From: an uncultured Collinsella sp.
Lineage (GTDB): Bacteria > Actinomycetota > Coriobacteriia > Coriobacteriales > Coriobacteriaceae
Direction of reading: 5' to 3'
DNA length: 40,713 bases
Assembly (NCBI GenBank): GCA_949288855.1
Contig: CASELS010000005.1
Coordinates: 1 to 40,713 of the forward strand
Shown here: positions 1 to 7,485 of the stretch, one piece after another
Position numbering within the stretch: the stretch's first letter is position 1
Layout of the letters: every line of letters begins with the position of its first letter
Position numbers and translations under genes: made by a program
The notes under the pieces: generated by a model
Told to the model about the DNA's origin: nothing
The model's database searches: none
Seen by the model: the letters and a program-made list of their open reading frames with translations, nothing else

Positions 1-246
1 CTGGTGCGTGGCGAGCGTAATGGGCAGCGCAACGCAGAACAGAAGCGGCATCTGGTTGAAGAGCGTCCAACCGCCCTGGAGCAGGACGTTCCAGCAGTCG
101 TACCAGGGGTTGCCGGCAACCGCCAGCGACCCAAAGATGGCTTCGGTGGTAAACAGCGTGCCCAGACCGACCACAATGCCCGAGAAGGCAAAGAGGATCG
201 CCGGGGTGTACATGGCACCACCGAACTTTTGGATTTTCTGCATCAT
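1..246 (-). CDS. PTS alpha-glucoside/glucose-family EIIC, N-terminal fragment
   Basis: The reading frame is open to the window edge, so only the first 82 residues are seen. It starts at the first of two adjacent ATGs (246), 9 nt after GGGAGG. The protein begins MMQKIQKFGGAMYTPAILFA and continues with hydrophobic membrane-spanning sequence and the stretch NPWYDCW, typical of the EIIC domain of maltose/alpha-glucoside PTS permeases. Such permeases import and phosphorylate alpha-glucosides using phosphate from HPr and EIIA. The EIIB domain and exact sugar cannot be seen. The gene diverges from the alcohol dehydrogenase at 674, and both promoters carry operators matching the GntR-type repressor at 1891. 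The sugar specificity is inference; the PTS family call is firm. Confidence 0.85.
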   Translation of the reverse strand, partial: MMQKIQKFGGAMYTPAILFAFSGIVVGLGTLFTTEAIFGSLAVAGNPWYDCWNVLLQGGWTLFNQMPLLFCVALPITLATHQ

Positions 247-367
247 GACAGAGAACCTCCCTTTCTCCCCGCAGATACCCGTGCGGGCGCCTGCGTGGTG
301 CAGGTATGAATCCGAAGAGTCCCAAAAGACACATCGCGCCGGCTCGAGTGCCTCCCCTTCTAGCGGC

Positions 368-415
368 ATCATACGCTCTGGTTGTCTAGACATGGTTGTA
401 CCTGTCTAGACAACC
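368..415 (-). promoter_or_regulatory. Promoter of the PTS gene with paired GntR/TreR-type operators
   Basis: On the minus strand a TATGAT -10 box lies at 373-368. Just upstream are two perfect TGTCTAGACA palindromes at 383-392 and 403-412, 20 bp centre to centre, inside a larger inverted repeat (380-392 with 403-415). Operators of this form (TTGT-N4-ACAA) are typical of TreR/HutC-type GntR repressors. Two sites on the same helix face around the expected -35 region suggest repression with cooperative binding. No good -35 hexamer is visible. Confidence 0.6.
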
Positions 416-417
416 GC

Positions 418-449
418 TAAACGGTAGCAATTTACCGGTAAACGGTAGC
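418..449. promoter_or_regulatory. Palindrome flanked by 11-bp direct repeats, probable second operator
   Basis: The 11-mer TAAACGGTAGC occurs at 418-428 and again at 439-449. The perfect 12-bp palindrome TTTACCGGTAAA sits at 431-442 and overlaps the second repeat. A palindrome with a central CG is typical of LacI/CcpA-family sites, so this may be a second input to the divergent PTS/dehydrogenase promoters, distinct from the TGTCTAGACA sites. No LacI-type gene is in the window. The rest of the 247-673 gap holds only promoter-like sequence. Confidence 0.4.
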
Positions 450-570
450 TCATGGGATTATGGCGAGGTTCATCGTCGGAAGACGACCGGTCTTTTTGCT
501 GGTAACTCATATGATTATGTAAGGGCTTCTACGGTCGCTTCTGCTTATTCATTTCAATTCGTAATCGAGA

Positions 571-611
571 TTGAAACTTTACTTGTCTAGATAAGTATGG
601 TTTGTTAGACT
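571..611 (+). promoter_or_regulatory. Candidate promoter and operator of the alcohol dehydrogenase
   Basis: A near-perfect 16-bp palindrome, ACTTGTCTAGATAAGT, covers 581-596 (one mismatched pair) and matches the sites at 383 and 403. It overlaps a plausible promoter: TTGTCT at 583-588, 17 bp spacer, TAGACT at 606-611. TTGAAA at 571-576 is an alternative -35. The same repressor probably controls both divergent genes. Confidence 0.5.
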
Positions 612-673
612 GTCCGCAACATATATCTTTGCCGCGGTTGCGATACCGGGCGAGCAAGCTGGGGAGGACTCAA

Positions 674-1699
674 ATGAAAAGCGCGATGTTCTATGGAAAG
701 CACGACCTGCGCATTGAGGAGGCGCCCAAGCCCGTCGTGGGTCCGCGCGACGTCCTCATCCAGGTGAAGGCGTGCGGCGTCTGCGGGACCGACGTTCATA
801 TCTACGAGGGCGATAAGGGCGCGGCCGACGTGACACCGCCTACGATCTTGGGGCACGAGTTCTCCGGCGTTGTCGCTGAGGTGGGTTGTGAGGTGAGCGA
901 CTTTGCCGTGGGCGATCGCGTTTGCATCGACCCCAACCATCCGTGCGGCTGCTGCGAGCCCTGCCGCGACGGCATCGATCATTACTGCGAGCATATGACC
1001 GGCTACGGCACCACCGTCGACGGCGGCTTTGCCGAGTACTGCGCAGTCGACGCACAGCAGGTGTACAAGCTCGGACCCAATACGAGCTTTGAGCAGGGCG
1101 CCATGACCGAACCGGTCGCCTGCTGCCTGCACGGCATCGACATGTGCAATATCCACCCCGGCAGCTCTGTGGTGGTCATTGGCGGAGGCATGATCGGCCT
1201 TATCATGATGCAGCTCGCCCGCATCTCGGGCGCCACCAAGATCGCGCTTTTGGAGCCCGTTGCGGGCAAGCGCGCCGTTGCCGAGCAGCTCGGCGCCGAC
1301 CTTACCGTCGACTCCATCAACGACGACCCCGTCGCGCGCCTTGCCGAAGCCGGCTTTGGCAACGTCGACGTCGTGATCGAGTGCGTGGGCAAGCCCGTCA
1401 CCATCGAGCAGGCCATTCAAATCGCCGGCCACAAGGCAACCGTCATGATGTTTGGTCTCACCAAGCCCGACGAGACCATTACCGTGAAGCCCTTTGAGAT
1501 CTTCCAGAAGGAGCTTGTGCTCACCTCGTCCTACATCAACCCCTACACGCAGCGCCGTGCCCTTGCGCTCATCGACTCGGGCCGCCTTGATGTGTCGAGC
1601 ATGGTGCACGCCGTCGCAAGCCTGAAGGAGCTGCCGGATATCCTCGGCAATCCCGGGGTCCGCGCCCTCGGCAAGTACATCATCTCGCCCGAGAAGTAA
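674..1699 (+). CDS. Zinc-dependent medium-chain alcohol/polyol dehydrogenase
   Basis: A 341-residue MDR-superfamily dehydrogenase that would oxidise an alcohol or polyol with NAD(P) in the cytosol. Catalytic zinc ligands are visible at Cys37, His61 and Glu62 (GHE motif), with Glu147 nearby. The structural zinc motif is Cys91, Cys94, Cys97 and Cys105. The nucleotide-binding loop GGGMIGL is near residue 172. The ATG at 674 is chosen because GGGGAGG lies 6 nt upstream and the protein then begins at the family N-terminus; an in-frame ATG at 602 would add 24 residues unlike the family. It resembles sorbitol, threonine and butanediol dehydrogenases and the substrate cannot be told from sequence. 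Placement opposite an alpha-glucoside PTS gene with shared operators suggests sugar or polyol use. A strong terminator follows. Confidence 0.9.
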   Translation: MKSAMFYGKHDLRIEEAPKPVVGPRDVLIQVKACGVCGTDVHIYEGDKGAADVTPPTILGHEFSGVVAEVGCEVSDFAVGDRVCIDPNHPCGCCEPCRDGIDHYCEHMTGYGTTVDGGFAEYCAVDAQQVYKLGPNTSFEQGAMTEPVACCLHGIDMCNIHPGSSVVVIGGGMIGLIMMQLARISGATKIALLEPVAGKRAVAEQLGADLTVDSINDDPVARLAEAGFGNVDVVIECVGKPVTIEQAIQIAGHKATVMMFGLTKPDETITVKPFEIFQKELVLTSSYINPYTQRRALALIDSGRLDVSSMVHAVASLKELPDILGNPGVRALGKYIISPEK

Positions 1700-1750
1700 C
1701 GACACGCCAGCCGCCGGGCTGTCGGCAATCCCGCAACCGCCGTGCTCCCG

Positions 1751-1784
1751 CCCTGCTCGCTCTCCCCGCGAGCAGGGCTTTCTT
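1751..1784 (+). terminator. Rho-independent terminator after the dehydrogenase
   Basis: Perfect 10-bp stem CCCTGCTCGC / GCGAGCAGGG (1751-1760 with 1768-1777), 7-nt loop, then CTTTCTT. It separates the dehydrogenase transcript from the GntR gene downstream. Confidence 0.8.
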
Positions 1785-1828
1785 GTAGATGATGGGCGGC
1801 CATGCCAACGGAGGGAACGGTTCGTGCG

Positions 1829-1883
1829 TTGACGCTGCCGGGGCAAGTCGCTACGCTTGGATAGACAAGTTATAGACAAGGAA
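1829..1883 (+). promoter_or_regulatory. Autoregulated promoter of the first GntR gene
   Basis: TTGACG at 1829-1834, a 17-bp spacer and TACGCT at 1852-1857 form a plausible promoter. An operator-like site, CTTGGATAGACAAG (1856-1869), overlaps the -10 and start region. It matches the CTTGtcTAgaCAAG pattern at 581-596, and a further half-site, TATAGACAAG, follows at 1871-1880. The ribosome site AAGGAA (1878-1883) is 7 nt before the ATG. The arrangement fits autorepression. Confidence 0.55.
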
Positions 1884-1890
1884 CAGCAAC

Positions 1891-2625
1891 ATGTCGAAGT
1901 CAGTTTTTCAAGATATCTTCGCCGACATCAAGCAGGCCATCGAAAACGGCGACTACCCTTACCAGTCCTATCTCCCCTCCGAGAACGAGCTGAAGGAGCT
2001 CTACGACTGCTCGCGCACCACGGTGCGCCGCGCGCTCGCGAGCCTTGCCGCCGAGGGCTATGTGCAACCGCAGCAAGGCAGGGGCGTGCGCGTCATCCGC
2101 GACGCCTCCAGCGAGCCGCCGCGCGGCATGGACGGCCTCGAGACCTTCAAAGAAATCGCCCGGCGCCGCGGCTTTACGCTCGTGACCAAGGTGAACGTCT
2201 TTGAGCTGCTGGTTGCCGACGAGGCGCTCTCACGCATCACAGGCTTTCCCGAGGGCAGTGACCTTACCCGGGTGAAGCGTATCCGCTATGCGGATGGCGT
2301 TGCGGTGGGAAGCGACGACAGCTACTACCTCAGCTCAACGGTGCCCGGCCTCACGCCGGAGCTCGCCGAAGACTCCATTTACCGGTATCTGGAGGAGGAC
2401 CTCGGCATAAAAATCGGAACGGGCACGCGCGACGTGACCGTGGAGCACCCCACTAAAGAGGACCGTCGCTGCCTTGATCTGGGCGACTTCGACAGCCTGG
2501 CCGTCGTGCGCGGCAAGACCTACCACATCGACGGCACGCTTATGGAATACACCGAGACCAAGCAGGTGCCCTCATTCTTTGCGCTGCACGAAACGGTGCT
2601 GCGCTCGGGCGTCCCCCGCGGCTAG
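1891..2625 (+). CDS. GntR-family repressor, HutC/TreR subfamily (UTRA domain)
   Basis: A 244-residue transcription factor. Residues about 5-70 form the GntR winged helix (LPSENELKELYDCSRTTVRR, then the wing QQGRGVRVI). Residues about 90-235 form the UTRA effector domain, which in this subfamily binds sugar phosphates or other small ligands. TreR-like members repress sugar-PTS operons and are released by the phosphorylated sugar. TGTCTAGACA-type sites before the PTS gene, the dehydrogenase and this gene make it the likely local regulator, acting on itself as well. Its end overlaps the end of the convergent flavoprotein gene by 4 bp. A paralogue with a different operator lies at 3358. The effector is unknown; an alpha-glucoside 6-phosphate is a guess from context. 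Confidence 0.9.
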   Translation: MSKSVFQDIFADIKQAIENGDYPYQSYLPSENELKELYDCSRTTVRRALASLAAEGYVQPQQGRGVRVIRDASSEPPRGMDGLETFKEIARRRGFTLVTKVNVFELLVADEALSRITGFPEGSDLTRVKRIRYADGVAVGSDDSYYLSSTVPGLTPELAEDSIYRYLEEDLGIKIGTGTRDVTVEHPTKEDRRCLDLGDFDSLAVVRGKTYHIDGTLMEYTETKQVPSFFALHETVLRSGVPRG

Positions 2626-3161
2626 GCGCCCTGCCGCGCGGCAACGGGCCCTGTGGCGGGCAGCGGGAGCCGATGCTCGCCGGGGTGCTCGTTGTCGCGG
2701 AACTTCCCCACCATATCGAGCACCTTCAGGCGCCAGACCGTGGTCGCGGGCACCGTCTTGGGGTTGAAGGGAAAGTCGTCCTCGTGATAATGGCGCATGA
2801 GGATCTTGAGGCCGGCGACCTTTTGGTCGTCCGGCACCATCTCAATCGTGCCGTGGCCAATGACGCTGCGGTATCCCATGGTGCAGCTCATACGTTCGTC
2901 GTAGAAGATGAAGCGGTGGTCGCAGTCCACCTCAAACGTGGCCCGGTTGTCTTGAGCGATAAGGTCGAGCTTTCTGCCCCGGCGGGCGCTGTGAAAGTAC
3001 AGGTAGACCTGCTCGCCCTCAACATCCAGCCCAAAGTTCAGAGGGATCACGTAGGGAAACCCCGTCTCGGGGTCGTTCAGCGCAATGCGGTATGCGTCGC
3101 AGTCGCGCAAGATGGCGAGCTGCTCGTCCAAATCGGTAATCTCGCGGTCTTTTCGAATCAT
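2622..3161 (-). CDS. Pyridoxamine 5'-phosphate oxidase-like (Nim-type) flavoprotein
   Basis: A 179-residue protein with the split-barrel flavin-binding fold of the NimA/PNPOx-like family. It shows the usual order: an N-terminal helix (REITDLDEQLAILRDCDAYR), strand FPYVIPLNFG, strand YLYFHSARRGRKLDLI, then a strand containing YRSVIGHGTIEMV and a C-terminal WRLKVLDMVGK. Relatives bind FMN, and some reduce nitroimidazoles or act on haem-like substrates. The true substrate here is unknown, and resistance should not be assumed. It lies between the two GntR paralogues, converging on the first with a 4-bp overlap and diverging from the second. The operator at 3237-3248 could therefore affect it too. 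Confidence 0.85.
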   Translation of the reverse strand: MIRKDREITDLDEQLAILRDCDAYRIALNDPETGFPYVIPLNFGLDVEGEQVYLYFHSARRGRKLDLIAQDNRATFEVDCDHRFIFYDERMSCTMGYRSVIGHGTIEMVPDDQKVAGLKILMRHYHEDDFPFNPKTVPATTVWRLKVLDMVGKFRDNEHPGEHRLPLPATGPVAARQGA

Positions 3162-3236
3162 GGCCGCCCATCTCCCACAAGTAGATTCTGCCGTACGGGC
3201 ACATCACAGGTACCGATGCATCACATCTTGGCAAAC

Positions 3237-3343
3237 TTGTTCGTACAAAACAAGTGTATAGCGCCTCCCGTAAACGACGCGAAATGACCGTCGCACGGTG
3301 CGCTGCCCGAGAGCGGTATGATGGTAAAAGCATGTTCGTACAA
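3237..3343 (+). promoter_or_regulatory. Promoter region and paired operators of the second GntR gene
   Basis: The 11-mer TGTTCGTACAA occurs twice, at 3238-3248 and 3333-3343. With flanks the first is TTGTTCGTACAA, palindromic in five of six pairs. A TATGAT -10 box lies at 3317-3322, just before the second copy; no clear -35 is visible. The sites keep the TTGT...ACAA frame of TreR-type operators but have a TTCGTA-like centre instead of CTAG, so they should be read by a different repressor, most simply the adjacent gene product. Confidence 0.55.
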
Positions 3344-3357
3344 CAAGAGGTGGTCTT

Positions 3358-4083
3358 GTGCCTAAGACAGTCTTTTTAAACATCTACCGCGATCTGCGCG
3401 AGCGCATCGAGGACGGAACGTATGGCTATCAGGAGTTCCTCCCCTCGGAAAACGAGCTCACGCAGGAGTTCTCCTGCTCGCGGAGCTCAATCCGCCGTGC
3501 GCTCGGCATGCTCGCCCAAGACGGCTACGTGCAGGCACAACAGGGCAAGGGTGTGCGCGTAATCCGCAACCCCGCTATCGCCAAGCGGGAGGGCTACATT
3601 GGGCTCGAGACCTTCAACGAGCTCGCCGGCCGTTGCGGATTCTCTCCCCAAACCGAACCGATCATCTGCGAGGAAGTCGTTGCAGACGAGGAGCTCGCCC
3701 AGCTGACCGGTTTTGAGGAGGGCAGCCGCCTTGCGCACATCCTGCGCGCCCGCTATGCCGACGGTGTCGCCATCTCGACGGATGACAGCTACTATCTGGC
3801 CGACGCGGTGCCCGGTCTCACGCCCGAGGTGGTTGCGCACTCGGTCTACGCCTACCTCGAGGGGACCCTCGGCATACGCATCGCCACGAGCCGCCGCGTC
3901 ATCACCATCGAGGAGGCAAGTGACACCGATCGCCGCATCCTCGACCTGGATGGCCTCAACGCGGTGGGCGTGATGCGCTCGCACACCTTTGACGCCGATG
4001 GCATCATGATCGAATACACTGAGTCCCATCAGAAGCCGGGCTTCTTCGCCTTTAGCGAGACCGCTCTGCGCCCGACCCACTGA
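3358..4083 (+). CDS. GntR-family repressor, HutC/TreR subfamily, paralogue of the gene at 1891
   Basis: A 241-residue winged-helix/UTRA protein clearly paralogous to the 1891 product: both start with a short KTVF/KSVF segment and share LPSENEL, CSR and the wing QQGKGVRVI, and the UTRA domains align along their length. The start is a GTG preceded by AGAGG. The recognition helix differs (RSSIRRALGML against RTTVRRALASL), in line with the different operators upstream. No sugar operon adjoins it, so besides itself its targets are probably elsewhere. Nothing shows its effector. Confidence 0.9.
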   Translation: MPKTVFLNIYRDLRERIEDGTYGYQEFLPSENELTQEFSCSRSSIRRALGMLAQDGYVQAQQGKGVRVIRNPAIAKREGYIGLETFNELAGRCGFSPQTEPIICEEVVADEELAQLTGFEEGSRLAHILRARYADGVAISTDDSYYLADAVPGLTPEVVAHSVYAYLEGTLGIRIATSRRVITIEEASDTDRRILDLDGLNAVGVMRSHTFDADGIMIEYTESHQKPGFFAFSETALRPTH

Positions 4084-4123
4084 GCCCGCGTCGGCAACGC
4101 GCGCGCACCTCGAAAGGACGCCT

Positions 4124-5521
4124 ATGGACCAGCCGGTCTTTATCTTGATGGTGGTTATAGGAGCGCTGCTCGTAGCGCTTATCGTGCTTGTAGCGCTCAT
4201 GTGCGCGCGCCTCGCCGCGGGAGAGCGGCAGGGCGCCCAGCAGCTTGAGCGGAGCGAGGAGCTTGAACGCGCGCTCGCCGACGCGCAGGAGGAGCTCGCC
4301 CAAATGCGCGGCAACCTTGCCCTCATCGCCCAGCACGCCTCGACCGAGTCCGCACTCAGCCGCCAGCGGCACGATACCCTGGTACAGCGCATAGGCGAGT
4401 CCGACGAACGCACCGACGGCGTGCGCCGCGACGTGGCGCAGCAGCTCGACATCAACCGCCAGACGATCGACGCGCGCCTCTCGCAGATGGGCGAGACCCT
4501 AAACACGCAGCTCACCGACGTGCGCGGCAGCGTCGAGCGCCAGCTCACCAATATTCGCAGCGACACCAACACGCAGCTCGACCGCATGCGCGCCACTGTG
4601 GACGAGAAACTGCAGAAAACGCTGAACGACCGTATCGCCCAATCGTTTGCGCTTGTGAACGAGAGCCTCGACAAGGTGGGGCGCGGCCTGGGCGAGATGC
4701 AGAGCCTGGCCTCCGACGTGGGCGGACTCAAGCGCGTGCTCTCGGGCGTGAAGACGCGCGGCATCTTGGGAGAGGTCCAGCTCGGCGCCATCTTGGCCGA
4801 GATGCTCGCACCCGGCCAGTACGACTGCGACGTAGCGACGGTACCCGGCAGCGCCAACCGCGTCGAGTTTGCTGTCAAGCTGCCCGGCGACACCGGAGAG
4901 ACCATCTACCTGCCCATCGACGCCAAGTTCCCCGGCGATACCTATGAGCACCTGCGCGAGGCGCTCGACACGGGCGACACCGCTGCCGCCGAGGCGGCCT
5001 GGAAGCAGCTTGAGCGCCGCCTGAAGGACGAGGCGCGCGACATCCGCGAGAAGTACCTCGAGCCGCCGGCAACTACCGCCTTTGGCATCCTCTTTTTGCC
5101 CTTTGAAGGGCTTTATGCCGAGGTTGCGAACCGCCCGGGGCTTCTTGAGGAGCTGCAACGCACCTACCGGGTGAACGTGGCGGGCCCGAGCACTATGGCG
5201 GCTCTGCTCAACAGCCTGCAGATGGGCTTTCAGACCGTTGCCATCCAGCAGCGTGCCAGCGAGATCCAAACGGTGCTCGCGGCCGTCAAGACCGAGTTTG
5301 GCACCTACCAGAAGATGCTCCGCCAGGCCCAAAAGCAGCTCGGCACCGTGAGCCGCACGGTCGATACGCTCGTGGGCACCCGCACGCGCGCGATGGAGCG
5401 CAAGCTCCGCAGCATCACCGAGCTCGAGGACCCCGCCGAGGCTGAGCGCATCATAGGGGTAGAGGCCCTGGAAGCGGCTCCCGCCCCGGACGAGGAGATC
5501 ATCACCGCAGAGGAGGACTGA
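4124..5521 (+). CDS. rmuC: RmuC-family DNA recombination protein
   Basis: A 465-residue protein with one N-terminal membrane helix (about residues 5-29), a long coiled coil (about 35-200) and the RmuC domain (about 180-430). Family members have a PD-(D/E)XK-like nuclease core and limit recombination between inverted repeats; the biochemical role is poorly defined. The family stretch around GILGEVQLGAILAEML and the PIDAKFPGDTYEHL segment are seen. AAAGGA precedes the ATG. Its stop is one base before the nth start, so the two DNA-maintenance genes are probably co-transcribed and translationally coupled. Confidence 0.93.
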   Translation: MDQPVFILMVVIGALLVALIVLVALMCARLAAGERQGAQQLERSEELERALADAQEELAQMRGNLALIAQHASTESALSRQRHDTLVQRIGESDERTDGVRRDVAQQLDINRQTIDARLSQMGETLNTQLTDVRGSVERQLTNIRSDTNTQLDRMRATVDEKLQKTLNDRIAQSFALVNESLDKVGRGLGEMQSLASDVGGLKRVLSGVKTRGILGEVQLGAILAEMLAPGQYDCDVATVPGSANRVEFAVKLPGDTGETIYLPIDAKFPGDTYEHLREALDTGDTAAAEAAWKQLERRLKDEARDIREKYLEPPATTAFGILFLPFEGLYAEVANRPGLLEELQRTYRVNVAGPSTMAALLNSLQMGFQTVAIQQRASEIQTVLAAVKTEFGTYQKMLRQAQKQLGTVSRTVDTLVGTRTRAMERKLRSITELEDPAEAERIIGVEALEAAPAPDEEIITAEED

Positions 5522-5522
5522 C

Positions 5523-6182
5523 ATGCCCCGCGAAACCAACGCCGCCAAGCGCGCCCGCGCCATTGAGGTCTGCGAGCGCCTGAACCGCCGCTACGGACCG
5601 GTCGAGTGCTTCCTCGACCACGGAAATCCCTTCCGCTTGGTCATCTCGGTCTTGCTTTCCGCGCAGACGACCGACGCCCAGGTGAACAAGGTCACACCCG
5701 AGCTTTTCCGTCGTTGGCCCACGCCCGAGGCCATGGCGTCCGCCACGCCTGCCGAGGTCGCTGAGGTGATCCGCTCGCTCGGCTTCTACAAGACCAAGGC
5801 GGTCCACGCCGTTGAGTGCGCCCAGATGATCGTGGCCGATTACGGCGGAGAGGTGCCCGCCGACATGAAAGAGCTCGTAAAGCTCCCCGGCGTGGGGCGC
5901 AAGACGGCCAACATCGTCCTCAACGTTGGGTTTGGCATTGTGGAGGGCATCGCGGTCGACACACACGTCAACCGCATCGCCCATCGCCTCATGCTCTCGC
6001 CCAAGACGCATGCCAAGGAGCCCTTAAAGACGGAGCAGGACCTGTTGAAGATCCTCCCGCGCGAGTACTGGGACCAGGTCAACCACCAGTGGATCAGCTT
6101 TGGCCGCGAGATTTGCGACGCGCGCAGCCCCAAGTGCGCCGAGTGCCCTCTCGCAGACCTCTGCCCAAGCAAGCGCGCCTAA
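5523..6182 (+). CDS. nth: Endonuclease III (DNA glycosylase/AP lyase)
   Basis: A 219-residue HhH-GPD enzyme that removes oxidised pyrimidines and cleaves the abasic site. The helix-hairpin-helix LPGVGRKTANIVL carries the catalytic Lys127, and Asp146 lies in VDTHVNR. The C-terminal 4Fe-4S cluster motif is complete: Cys198, Cys205, Cys208 and Cys214. Length is normal. It follows rmuC with a single base between, and converges on the HicB-like gene with a 30-bp gap that shows no clear terminator. The second HhH-GPD gene of the window, at 8126, lacks the cluster. Confidence 0.96.
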   Translation: MPRETNAAKRARAIEVCERLNRRYGPVECFLDHGNPFRLVISVLLSAQTTDAQVNKVTPELFRRWPTPEAMASATPAEVAEVIRSLGFYKTKAVHAVECAQMIVADYGGEVPADMKELVKLPGVGRKTANIVLNVGFGIVEGIAVDTHVNRIAHRLMLSPKTHAKEPLKTEQDLLKILPREYWDQVNHQWISFGREICDARSPKCAECPLADLCPSKRA

Positions 6183-6212
6183 CGCTGCCCCACGGATCGC
6201 CTGGAGCCGTCG

Positions 6213-6749
6213 CTACCCAACGGCCGCCTGCGGCGCATCGTCTGTCATATCCTCGTCAACAGAGACATCCGGCTCGCAGGTCTTCTTGGGACGACCTGCG
6301 GAGCGACGGCGCTTCATGTAGTTCTCGAGCGACTCCAAGTCGACCCATGTGCGCGTCCCCTCGCGCCAGCCCGTAATAACGTGGCCCTTAACCATCTGTG
6401 ACACTCGCGCGGGCGTCACGCCAAGACGGCGCGCCGCGTCCGCCGCGGACAGCTTGGGGATGGTCTCCCTACCTGCCGACACGCCGATAACAACGATCTT
6501 GCTGTTCTCGTACCGCGGCGTATTGCCAAAGGTGGCCTTAGGCATGGGCTTCTCGGAGATTTCATGCTCTTCGATAACACACTTGAGCCAGTCCGCCGCC
6601 ATATCGCAGGCGTCGGCAAAGTCTTCACCCTGCGTTCCACCCCCCATATCGAAGGGGAGCACCACATAATAGCCTTCCGTTGGAATAAATTCGAATTCGT
6701 ATACGCAAAACTGCACGATAGCCCCCTGCTTATCTCGCCTTCTTGTCAT
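6213..6749 (-). CDS. HicB-like domain fused to an HTH domain, orphan antitoxin-like regulator
   Basis: A 178-residue protein. Residues about 10-55 resemble the HicB fold: YYVVLPFDMGGGTQGEDFAD, then a helix with DACDMAADWL. Residues about 95-145 form an excisionase/MerR-like helix-turn-helix (SAADAARRLGVTPARVSQMV, then a TWVDLESLENYM segment). The tail is acidic. HicB proteins usually neutralise a HicA mRNA interferase encoded next to them; no HicA-like frame is found on either side here. It may be an orphan regulator that has lost its toxin. GGAGG lies 5 nt before the ATG, and an inverted repeat in the promoter suggests self-regulation. Domain assignment is by pattern and moderately sure. Confidence 0.7.
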   Translation of the reverse strand: MTRRRDKQGAIVQFCVYEFEFIPTEGYYVVLPFDMGGGTQGEDFADACDMAADWLKCVIEEHEISEKPMPKATFGNTPRYENSKIVVIGVSAGRETIPKLSAADAARRLGVTPARVSQMVKGHVITGWREGTRTWVDLESLENYMKRRRSAGRPKKTCEPDVSVDEDMTDDAPQAAVG

Positions 6750-6761
6750 GCAATCCTCCTC

Positions 6762-6789
6762 ACTATACCATAAACATTAACTAGGTTTA
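6762..6789 (-). promoter_or_regulatory. AT-rich promoter with an inverted repeat before the HicB-like gene
   Basis: TATAGT on the minus strand (6767-6762) is a likely -10. Inverted repeat TAAAC (6771-6775) / GTTTA (6785-6789), 9 bp apart, spans the spacer and -35 area. It is a candidate operator for the HTH protein itself. The stretch is much richer in AT than its surroundings. Confidence 0.35.
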
Positions 6790-6793
6790 GTAT

Positions 6794-7237
6794 TTAAGAG
6801 AAAACCGATTGCATGACTTGGGATGCACACGCCTGAAGCGTTGTGGCCACTGAGTAGAAGAGATCATGCAGCAGCTCCCCCACCTCTGCGGGGGTGGCAC
6901 CACTCGCAATACAGGTGAGCGCATAACTGGCAATAAACAGGGCAGTCAAAGCAATAGGGACGAGCACCACCGCGGCAAGCAATCGCACGGCTGCAAGGAC
7001 CCTGCGACGCCGCTGGCGGCGCCTGTCGAAGGCGAGCTCCTCGCGATACGCCTCTTGCTCGAGCGAGTACGACCTATCGGGTCGCTCGCCACGCGCGCCC
7101 TGAGGACGCTTATCGTCCGATGGCTCATTCGATTGTCTAGGAGTTTCTGGCGGTGTAAAAAGCGGTCCCGCCGCCTCACCGACCACATGTGCAAGCCGCT
7201 TTGCCCGCGACTCTTCCGTCTCAATAAACAGGTCCAT
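6794..7237 (-). CDS. Hypothetical single-pass membrane protein
   Basis: 147 residues, not recognised. The N-terminal half is hydrophilic and charged (residues 1-78), ending in a basic cluster RRRQRRRR directly before one long hydrophobic helix (about 80-112). A short C-terminal part with two cysteines (ATTLQACASQ) would then lie outside if the basic cluster stays in the cytoplasm. GGAGG is 8 nt before the ATG. It is on the same strand as the HicB-like gene, 44 bp upstream of it, and they may be co-transcribed. No function can be proposed. Confidence 0.7.
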   Translation of the reverse strand: MDLFIETEESRAKRLAHVVGEAAGPLFTPPETPRQSNEPSDDKRPQGARGERPDRSYSLEQEAYREELAFDRRRQRRRRVLAAVRLLAAVVLVPIALTALFIASYALTCIASGATPAEVGELLHDLFYSVATTLQACASQVMQSVFS

Positions 7238-7280
7238 ACCAAACGCCTCCTCTAGAGAGGAGTGCGGAGACGGAGCCTAC

Positions 7281-7309
7281 AGCATGGAACGCGCAAAGCC
7301 TCTTGTCAA
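7281..7309 (-). promoter_or_regulatory. Candidate promoter of the membrane protein gene
   Basis: On the minus strand a perfect TTGACA (7309-7304) is followed by a 17-bp spacer and CATGCT (7286-7281), a weak -10. It lies 44-72 bp upstream of the start at 7237. Confidence 0.4.
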
Positions 7310-7376
7310 CCCCCACTCAAACGCAGACGCCTCTCGACCCAGACCCCCGGCCCCCGTCCGAGCCTCAAACCAGACG

Positions 7377-7460
7377 AGGCCCCCGAAGGAGATTCCCTAA
7401 GCGAACATTCCGCAGCGCGTAAGCGCGAGGACGTTCGCGTGGGAACTCCTTCGGGGGCCT
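7377..7460 (-). terminator. Long hairpin with a conserved 47-nt core, copy 1 (after rubrerythrin)
   Basis: A perfect 15-bp outer stem (7377-7391 with 7446-7460), one bulged A (7392), a 5-bp stem (TTCCC 7393-7397 with GGGAA 7441-7445), a small internal loop, then GCGAAC (7401-7406) with GTTCGC (7433-7438) and an inner hairpin GCGC-GTAA-GCGC (7415-7426). The base lies 25 nt beyond the rubrerythrin stop. Bases 7396-7442 are identical to 23170-23216 in the second copy, which lies after pyruvate:ferredoxin oxidoreductase; outer stem bases differ but keep pairing. It probably acts as a 3' end or terminator, though the T-run on the minus strand is weak here. Confidence 0.7.
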
Positions 7461-7485
7461 CCCCCTCAGGTGTGAAGCTCAGACC

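Noticed and set aside
602-673. Upstream ATG start for the alcohol dehydrogenase.
   Set aside because: It adds 24 non-family residues, has no ribosome site and would overlap the putative -10, while GGGGAGG serves the ATG at 674.
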